Shown here piece after piece: positions 41,801-46,318 of a stretch of DNA of 46,318 nt. A program made the translations under genes and the position numbers. The notes beneath the pieces were generated by a model. It did no database searches and was not told where the DNA came from. It saw only the letters and a list, made by a program, of their open reading frames with translations. The number at the start of each line of letters is the position of its first letter. Position 1 is the stretch's first letter. Origin of the DNA: Microbispora triticiradicis (lineage in GTDB: Bacteria; Actinomycetota; Actinomycetes; Streptosporangiales; Streptosporangiaceae); assembly GCA_003260025.2 (NCBI GenBank), contig QFZU02000189.1:1-46318 (forward strand), read 5' to 3'.

Positions 41801-41895
41801 GCGACCGCCTCGCCGTCGCGGCCCTGCTGCGCGACCCGGCCCGGGTCCCCCTCCTCCTCGCCGAGGCCGACCTCGACCCCGTCACGTCCCTCTGA
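38884..41895 (+). CDS. Sacsin-N-terminal-like GHKL ATPase, large protein
   Basis: This 1003-aa protein has an N-terminal GHKL (HSP90-type) ATPase domain of the sacsin-like group: N-box VELAQNAADAALRAGVPG with the catalytic Asn/Asp pair, the LLAANTGAPLDETGVEGLST lid region and the G2 box GRFGVGFAAVVSV. The next 800 residues are acidic, Leu/Ala/Asp/Pro-rich and without any second enzymatic motif I can recognise; several repeated layouts of the kind PLADGRLVRGPRG suggest beta-rich modules. Such proteins are proposed to be chaperone-like or DNA-associated ATPases. It starts 2 bases after the DUF3027 stop. It converges with the FAD monooxygenase with only 4 bases between stops. Confidence 0.85.
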   Translation: MFDTERLRDTVLAAWAASPARFREDANAEEDFALGGYRDRLVVELAQNAADAALRAGVPGRLRLTLADGVLLAANTGAPLDETGVEGLSTLRVSGKKDETGAAGRFGVGFAAVVSVTDEPSIASRLPSGEIRGVRWSRAETAALVAATPALAGELKGREGHVPLLRLPFGDDALGVPEGYDTLVRLPLRDQAAEEAVRRMLEEAGPALPLSMPALETVEVEVDGRSRTISAEGWHVVAEAGTFTPAQVAELFADRPTEERARPYWEVRWAVPTGSPAGSPAGGRDGVPRVVHAPTPSDEPLDLPALLIASFPMTTDRRHVAPGPLTDFLVARAAEAYVRLLGELPATPALLGLVPGLMGSGALDAAIRREIIAALPDTPLLPSISHDADGVVPGGQARAVEGPAEFLEKIAGIVPGLLPAGWASRHPALATLGVRRVELADVVDMLSGEAVEDKDPAWWRSLYETLPADDPEAIGAIPVPLADGRLVRGPRGTLVLSPDGAAALSGGPGVPGSLDPALLAPLGLRIVHPDAVHPLLLRLGAAEATPRTVLEDPLTHAAVAESLNSADPEPVAQAVLALVDAAGLTAGEAPWLAELALRGADGERYAAGELLLAEGSLAGLIDPEVPFGVAAPDLVEKYGPHVLAATGVLDGFAVVNDSDVLLDPAECDHDLDLEDEWLEAVLDLLPDLDVPPVVREFTAVRDLEYVADWPNALALLSRPPLRAALRPMRVLAAGETVEVPSYTAWWLSRHPVLGGRRPVELRLPTGDPLLFGLYAEAPAGIDEDALTMMGVRSTLAGLLDSRGGPEELLDLLADASLEVDRAQLRSLWIALAAVDPDRVGPPEAVRAVRKGMVTVADVEDGPVVVEAPDLLPLVEDRPLVLAPFDLAEALSDVLDLPLAGEAVTGAVTSHGAEKPVPPEVRSLLPGAPATYVEHDELLVDGTPVPWRFFDGVVHATGVEGLARGLAWASGQWGDRLAVAALLRDPARVPLLLAEADLDPVTSL

Positions 41896-41899
41896 CCCC

Positions 41900-43105
41900 T
41901 CACCGCACAGCCGGGAGGGGGTAGTCGGGCAGGGCGATGTTCCCGGCCTTGGCGAACTGGGCGGCCAGGATGCCGCGCATCGGCCAGCGGGTCATGGACC
42001 GCATCGAGGCGGCCCGCAGCCGGATCGCGAGCGCGGTGGACGGCGCGAAGCCGCCGGCGCCGCCGGGCGGCAGTTTCTGCGCCTCCGTCACGTAGGGCCG
42101 CATGACGCGTTCGTAGCCGCGCAGCGCGACCCGGTGGTCGTCGGCCGCGGCCAGCTCGCCGGCCAGGACGTACGCCCCGACCAGCGCGAGGCTGGTGCCG
42201 AGGCCGGTCAGCGGCGTGGCGCAGTAACCCGCGTCGCCGAGCAGCGCCACCCGGCCGCGCGACCACCGATCGAGACGCACCTGTCCCATGGGGTCGAAGA
42301 AGAAGTCGGGCGCGTCGGCCATCGCCGCCAGCAGGCGCGGGGTCTCCCATCCGGCGCCCGCGAAGCGGTCGGCGATGATCTGCTTCTGCGCGGCGACGTC
42401 GCGGCGGTCGTAGGCGATCGGCCCTGACCGGAAGCTCAGGCCGGCCTTGATCTCCCCGGGCAGGCGTCCCGGCCGCGCCGAGACGACCAGGCCGCCCGGG
42501 GCGTTGTACATCTGGTACCAGCCGCCGAGGTCCATCGGCAGCGTGGTGGTGAACCACGAGGTGTAGAGCCCGAGCGGGCGGACGAACTCCGCCTCCGGGC
42601 CGAAGGCCAGCGCGCGCACGGCCGAATGCGGCCCGTCCGCGCCGACGACCAGCCCGAACCGACGCGGCGGGGACTTCTCGAAGGTGACGGTCACCCCGTC
42701 GTCGTCCTGCCGCAGGGCGGTGACGGTGTCGTCGAACAGATACTCGGTGCCGGGGAGGGACGCCTGGTAGAGGAGGTCGGCCAGGTCGCCGCGGAGGATC
42801 TCGATCTCGGAGACGATTCCCTCGCCGCCGAAGGCGTCGACCGGGAGGGTGGCGGTGAAGCGGCCCTTCCCGTCGACCAGGGCGACGCCGCGCTGGTCCA
42901 CGGCGACCTCCCGCGCCCGGTCGAGCAGGCCCATCCGGGCGGCCACGGTGCGGCCCGCGCCGCGCAGGTCCACGGTCTGGCCACCCGGGCGGGGGGCGGG
43001 CGCGCGCTCGACGACCGTGACGGAGAAACCCGCCCGGCCCAGCCAGTACGCCAGTGCGGGCCCGGCGACGCCGCCGCCGGAGACGAGGATGTCGGTGTTC
43101 TGCAT
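41900..43105 (-). CDS. FAD-dependent monooxygenase
   Basis: The 401-aa enzyme belongs to the PHBH-type flavoprotein hydroxylases. The FAD/NAD(P)-binding Rossmann motif is ILVSGGGVAGPALAYWLGRA, the DG motif is LVVGADGPHSAVRALAF, and the GD motif is GRVALLGDAGYCATPLTGLG. Substrates of this family include aromatic polyketides and antibiotics such as tetracyclines and rifamycins; here it is unknown. ATG 43105 lies 7 bases after TACAGT with a TTGCGT -35 at 17 bases, so the mRNA is leaderless. The divergent GntR-TetR regulator likely represses it through GCACTAGTGC sites. Confidence 0.92.
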   Translation of the reverse strand: MQNTDILVSGGGVAGPALAYWLGRAGFSVTVVERAPAPRPGGQTVDLRGAGRTVAARMGLLDRAREVAVDQRGVALVDGKGRFTATLPVDAFGGEGIVSEIEILRGDLADLLYQASLPGTEYLFDDTVTALRQDDDGVTVTFEKSPPRRFGLVVGADGPHSAVRALAFGPEAEFVRPLGLYTSWFTTTLPMDLGGWYQMYNAPGGLVVSARPGRLPGEIKAGLSFRSGPIAYDRRDVAAQKQIIADRFAGAGWETPRLLAAMADAPDFFFDPMGQVRLDRWSRGRVALLGDAGYCATPLTGLGTSLALVGAYVLAGELAAADDHRVALRGYERVMRPYVTEAQKLPPGGAGGFAPSTALAIRLRAASMRSMTRWPMRGILAAQFAKAGNIALPDYPLPAVR

Positions 43106-43112
43106 ACGTCGA

Positions 43113-43141
43113 ACTGTACGGCGTACGCATAGTGCACGCAA
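43113..43141 (-). promoter_or_regulatory. Leaderless promoter of the FAD monooxygenase
   Basis: On the minus strand TTGCGT (plus 43136-43141), 17 bases, TACAGT (43113-43118), then 7 bases to the ATG at 43105. A degraded operator, GTGCACTATGCG on the minus strand (plus 43126-43137), overlaps the -35 and spacer. Confidence 0.75.
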
Positions 43142-43169
43142 GGCGTTAAGCTCGGTAAACAACAGTGCC

Positions 43170-43179
43170 GCACTAGTGC
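43170..43179. promoter_or_regulatory. GCACTAGTGC operator 1
   Basis: A perfect 10-bp palindrome, extended on the right as GCACTAGTGCA. It lies upstream of the monooxygenase promoter in the divergent region. An identical copy is 69 bp away at the regulator's own start. Confidence 0.7.
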
Positions 43180-43238
43180 ATCAGCGCAGGCCTTGAGCAG
43201 CGTGGGGCTGTCCTCGCAGCGTGCTGGGCTAGAGTGGT

Positions 43239-43248
43239 GCACTAGTGC
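43239..43248. promoter_or_regulatory. GCACTAGTGC operator 2, at the regulator start
   Basis: The second identical palindrome, extended on the left as TGCACTAGTGC, sits between a TAGAGT -10-like box (43230-43235) and the GGAGG ribosome binding site (43249-43253) of the regulator. Binding here would block initiation, giving autoregulation. Confidence 0.7.
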
Positions 43249-43258
43249 GGAGGTGGGC

Positions 43259-44389
43259 GTGGACGGTTCGGGCGCGGGGCGCTACCAGGAGATCGCCGCC
43301 GAGCTGCGGAGGCGGATCGAGACGGGTGAGCTCAGGCCGGGCGACCGGGTGCCGTCCACCCGGGAGATCATCCGGCGGTGGGGCGTCGCGATGGCGACCG
43401 CGACGAAGGTGCTCACCGAGCTCCGCCGGGAGGGACTCGTCCGCGCCGTGCCCGGCGTCGGCACGGTCGTCGACACCGGCGTCCGCACCGGGAGCCGGCC
43501 GTCCCCCGCCGTTTCGCCGCAGGGGAAGGCCGCCGGCGGCGGTTCGCTTCCCGCCGGGTCGCAGGGTTCCGCCGGGTCGCCGCGTGCCGCCGGCAGCGGG
43601 GATTCCGCCGTGCCCGCACGTGAGGCCGGTGCCGAACCGGGCGTGCCGCCGCGTGCGGCGGGCGCGGGGGAATTCTCCGCCGGGCGGCCGGGCGCGCCGG
43701 TCCGTTCCCGGCGCCGGGGTGCCCCGGACGGTGCGCTCACACCGGCGCGCATCACCTCGGCGGCCATCGCGGTCGCCGACGCGGAGGGGCTCGGGGCGGT
43801 CTCGATGCGCCGCGTGGCCGCCGAGCTGGGGGTGGCGACGATGTCGCTCTACCGCCATGTCGCGGACAAGGACGCCCTGGTGCTGCGGATGATGGAGGAG
43901 ATCTTCGCCCGGATGCGGCTCCCCGGCGAACCGCCCCGCGACTGGAGGGGCCGGATCGAACTGGCCGCGCGCCTGCTGTGGGCGACGTTCCGCCGCCATC
44001 CGTGGCTCGCGCCGGCCATGTCGGTGACGCGGCCCCAGCCGATCGCCGCCGCGCTGCCCTTCACCGAGTGGATGCTCACCGCTCTCGACGGTCACGGTCT
44101 CGACCTGGAGACGGTGTTCACCGCGTACATCACCGTGTTCAACCACGTCCGGGGTACGGCGATCAACCTGGAGGTGGAGGCGGAGGCCGAGGAGCTCACC
44201 GGGATGAGCGTCGACGAGTGGATGGACGCCCAGGAGCCCGCCTTCAAGGCGATCATGGCGGGCCGCAGGCTGCCGATGTTCGAATCCCTCAGCGCGAGCG
44301 GTTACGACTTCGACATCGACGCGCTGTTCGAGTTCGGCCTGCAGCGCCTCCTCGACGGCATCTCGATGCTCCTCACCGACACCCCCTGA
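43259..44389 (+). CDS. GntR-TetR double-domain transcriptional regulator
   Basis: This 376-aa protein carries two complete DNA-binding domains. Residues about 7-75 are a GntR winged helix (YQEIAAELRRRIETGELRPG, then RVPSTREIIRRWGVAMATAT). A low-complexity Ser/Gly/Ala/Pro linker (about 80-160) follows. Residues about 165-220 are a TetR HTH (SMRRVAAELGVATMSLYRHV), then a TetR_C ligand domain to the end. Actinobacterial regulators of this type often sit beside flavin monooxygenases. GTG 43259 is 5 bases after GGAGG. The palindromes GCACTAGTGC at 43170 and 43239 are the probable targets. The linker DNA has short GC-rich direct repeats. Confidence 0.9.
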   Translation: MDGSGAGRYQEIAAELRRRIETGELRPGDRVPSTREIIRRWGVAMATATKVLTELRREGLVRAVPGVGTVVDTGVRTGSRPSPAVSPQGKAAGGGSLPAGSQGSAGSPRAAGSGDSAVPAREAGAEPGVPPRAAGAGEFSAGRPGAPVRSRRRGAPDGALTPARITSAAIAVADAEGLGAVSMRRVAAELGVATMSLYRHVADKDALVLRMMEEIFARMRLPGEPPRDWRGRIELAARLLWATFRRHPWLAPAMSVTRPQPIAAALPFTEWMLTALDGHGLDLETVFTAYITVFNHVRGTAINLEVEAEAEELTGMSVDEWMDAQEPAFKAIMAGRRLPMFESLSASGYDFDIDALFEFGLQRLLDGISMLLTDTP

Positions 44390-44403
44390 GCGGAGCCGCC
44401 GGG

Positions 44404-44664
44404 TCAGGGACTGTGCGGCTCCGATCCGGACAGGCCGGAGGCGGGGGTGGTGTCACGTACGCGGGCGTCGCGGCGGCGGACGTACAGGAGGCCGAACAGG
44501 CCGAGACCGACGCCGGCCACGCAGGTCCAGACGAGCCGCGTGTCGGCCGGCCGTACGACCAGCAGCACCACGACCAGGGCGACCGCCCACAACACCGTTC
44601 CGGTCAAGATCGTCAGGGTGTCCCGGGTTCTGAGGGGCGTGGGGTCCGGCCGGCGTTCGCTCAC
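44404..44664 (-). CDS. DUF2530 small membrane protein
   Basis: The 86-aa protein matches DUF2530: SERRPDPTPLRTRDTLTILT, a first membrane helix GTVLWAVALVVVLLVV and a second WTCVAGVGLGLFGLLYV, followed by a basic RRRDARVRD tail. Function is unknown. It lies convergent to the GntR-TetR gene and divergent from the purine permease. The same DUF follows this region in mycobacteria, from memory. Confidence 0.88.
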   Translation of the reverse strand: MSERRPDPTPLRTRDTLTILTGTVLWAVALVVVLLVVRPADTRLVWTCVAGVGLGLFGLLYVRRRDARVRDTTPASGLSGSEPHSP

Positions 44665-44785
44665 GTGGGCCAGCTTAGAAGGGCATGACGGCGACCGGGT
44701 ATTTTTATGACAAACCCGTCACGAAAGGACAACGCTGCTCCCCTGGCTCTTCCCGCCGATGCTAGGGGCCTGCGACTCTGCGCGC

Positions 44786-46270
44786 GTGAAAACGAACCCC
44801 ATGAATACCCCTAATTTCCTCGATCGATACTTTTCCATCTCAGCCCGTGGTTCCACCGTCGGCCAGGAGGTCCGCGGCGGCTTCGCCACATTCTTCACGA
44901 TGGCCTACATCGTGGTGCTCAACCCGCTCATCATCGGCACCGTCGCCGACAAGACGGGCCAGTTCCTCGGTGACGGCGCCAACCCCAACATCCCGTTGGT
45001 CGCGGCGGCCACCGCGTTCGCGGCAGGCATCCTCACGATCCTGATGGGCGTCTTCGGCCGGGTGCCGTTCGCCCTGGCCACCGGGCTCGGCCTGAACGCC
45101 TTCCTCGCCTTCGGCATCGCCAGTCAGATGTCGTGGGAGGACGCGATGGGCCTGGTGGTGCTCGAAGGCGTCGTCATCGCGATCCTCGTGGTGACGGGCT
45201 TCAGAGTGGCGGTGTTCCACGCGATCCCGGCGCAGCTCAAGACCGCGATCAGCGTCGGCATCGGGTTGTTCATCGCGCTGATCGGCTTCGTGGACGCCGG
45301 GTTTGTCCGGCGGATGCCCGACGCGGGCGGCACCACCGTCCCGGTCAAGCTCGGCGCCCTGGGCAACGGCTCGCTGACCGGATGGCCGACCCTTGTGTTC
45401 GTCGTCGGCCTGCTCGTGACGGCCTTCCTCGTCGCCCGCAGGGTCAAGGGCGCCATCCTGATCGGCATCATCGGCACCACCGTGCTGGCCATGATCGTGG
45501 AGGCGATCGGCAAGATCGGGCCGCAGGTGGCCCCGGGCCAGCCGGCCAACCCCGACGGCTGGTCGCTCAACGTGCCCGCCTGGCCGGCCACGTTCATCGA
45601 GGTGCCCGATCTGTCGCTGCTCGGACAGTTCAGCCTGTTCGGCGGCTTCGCCAAGATCGGCGGCCTGGCGGCGGTGATGTTCGTCTTCACGCTCATGCTC
45701 GCCGACTTCTTCGACACCATGGGCACCATCGTCGGCGTGGGCCGGCAGGCGAACCTCGTCCGGGAGGACGGGACGGTCGAGCGCACCCGGGAGATCCTGC
45801 TGGTCGACTCGCTCGCGGCGGCGGCCGGCGGCGCGGCGAGCGTCTCGTCCAACACCACCTACATCGAGTCGGCGGCCGGCGTCGGCGAGGGCGCGCGCAC
45901 GGGCCTGGCGAGCATCGTCACCGGCGTGCTCTTCCTGCTGGCCATGTTCTTCGCCCCGCTGACGGAGATCGTGCCGTTCGAGGCGGCGACCCCGGCTCTC
46001 GTGGTCGTCGGCTTCCTGATGATGACGCAGGTCAAGGAGATCGACTTCAGCGACTTCGAGACCGCGATCCCCGCGTTCCTGACCATCGTGCTCATGCCGT
46101 TCACGTACTCGATCACCGCCGGAATCGGCGCGGGCTTCGTGAGCTACATCGTGATCAAGGTCTTCCGCGGCAGGGCGAAGGAGATCCACCCCCTGCTGTG
46201 GCTGGTCGGGGCGTTGTTCGTCGTGTACTTCGCGCTGGAGCCCCTCAAGGACCTGCTCGGTCTGAGCTGA
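44786..46270 (+). CDS. AzgA-type purine permease (NCS2 family)
   Basis: This 494-aa inner-membrane protein belongs to the AzgA-like branch of NCS2, proton symporters for adenine, guanine and hypoxanthine. It has about 12-14 membrane helices. Signatures are EVRGGFATFFTMAYIVVLNP, the TGLGLNAFLAFGI segment, LADFFDTMGTIVGVGRQANL and SSNTTYIESAAGVGEGARTG. GTG 44786 and ATG 44801 are both possible starts; neither has a ribosome binding site. The upstream 44690-44785 is AT-richer; I saw no purine riboswitch. It ends in a hairpin at the window edge. Confidence 0.92.
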   Translation: MKTNPMNTPNFLDRYFSISARGSTVGQEVRGGFATFFTMAYIVVLNPLIIGTVADKTGQFLGDGANPNIPLVAAATAFAAGILTILMGVFGRVPFALATGLGLNAFLAFGIASQMSWEDAMGLVVLEGVVIAILVVTGFRVAVFHAIPAQLKTAISVGIGLFIALIGFVDAGFVRRMPDAGGTTVPVKLGALGNGSLTGWPTLVFVVGLLVTAFLVARRVKGAILIGIIGTTVLAMIVEAIGKIGPQVAPGQPANPDGWSLNVPAWPATFIEVPDLSLLGQFSLFGGFAKIGGLAAVMFVFTLMLADFFDTMGTIVGVGRQANLVREDGTVERTREILLVDSLAAAAGGAASVSSNTTYIESAAGVGEGARTGLASIVTGVLFLLAMFFAPLTEIVPFEAATPALVVVGFLMMTQVKEIDFSDFETAIPAFLTIVLMPFTYSITAGIGAGFVSYIVIKVFRGRAKEIHPLLWLVGALFVVYFALEPLKDLLGLS

Positions 46271-46292
46271 CCGCCGGTTCGGTCCCCAGAGG

Positions 46293-46318
46293 CCGCCGCG
46301 GCCCTCCGGCCGCGGCGG
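46293..46318 (+). terminator. Hairpin after the purine permease
   Basis: CCGCCGCGGCC (46293-46303) pairs perfectly with GGCCGCGGCGG (46308-46318) around CTCC. The window ends at the base of the stem, so any T-run is out of view. Confidence 0.6.

Noticed and set aside
44690-44785. Purine riboswitch before the AzgA-type permease
   Set aside because: The short AT-richer leader does not contain the conserved three-way-junction core of purine aptamers.

Overview
This window is high-GC DNA with strong G/C third-position bias, frequent GTG starts, many leaderless-looking promoters and actinobacterial family markers (SepF, DUF3263, DUF1707, DUF2530, DUF3027, DUF62, HrcA/CIRCE-controlled stand-alone groEL). 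It is best read as chromosomal core of a filamentous actinomycete, probably near Streptosporangiales; that placement is inference from gene content. It starts in the 3' end of a 5S rRNA gene, so an rRNA operon lies just to the left.

Layout. 1-7.7 kb: 5S end and terminator, a 745-bp non-coding stretch, a sepF-like gene, an unknown two-TM protein, plsX-argS separated by a 23-bp tandem repeat, a leaderless DUF1707/LiaF-like gene, and a secreted alanine-rich protein. 7.7-10.3 kb (minus): a two-gene polysaccharide exporter (Wzm/Wzt-like), a PEBP-family protein and a 56-aa protein. 10.7-16.4 kb: an oligopeptide ABC operon oppA-BCDF with two hairpins after oppA. 16.4-26 kb: a DUF62 SAM-hydrolase homologue with an altered catalytic position, DUF3263, otsB, two tandem secreted paralogues with duplicated promoters, otsA, an ECF sigma factor, a SAM-I riboswitch followed by a threonine-synthase homologue and a ThiS/MoaD-like carrier (a probable MetM/MetO homocysteine pathway), a cold-shock protein and groEL under two CIRCE operators. 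From memory, this order resembles the SCO4287-SCO4296 region of Streptomyces coelicolor.

26-31.8 kb is more variable: a divergent HTH_38/GbsR-type regulator and serine hydrolase sharing an operator, a GNAT acetyltransferase, a HelD/HelR-like RNA polymerase-associated ATPase, a small membrane protein, then a ~550-bp non-coding stretch with a 16-bp tandem repeat array and an AT-richer island. 31.8-46.3 kb holds an XPB-type helicase with its conserved partner, an extended cold-shock protein, an MFS protein, DUF3027, a sacsin-like GHKL ATPase, an FAD monooxygenase controlled by a divergent GntR-TetR double-domain regulator, DUF2530 and an AzgA-type purine permease. The helicase to DUF2530 order resembles, from memory, Mycobacterium tuberculosis Rv0861c-Rv0879c.

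Most interesting signals: (i) the SAM-I riboswitch directly controlling a ThrC-like enzyme plus sulfur carrier; (ii) the duplicated secreted-protein cassette inside the trehalose otsB-otsA locus, with 11-bp direct repeats in the -35 region and a leaderless TANNNT-7-ATG core in both copies; (iii) the His-to-Gln change in the DUF62 catalytic triad; (iv) two regulator/operator pairs readable from sequence; (v) the 16-bp repeat array. Positions and motifs were read by eye; no database search was possible.
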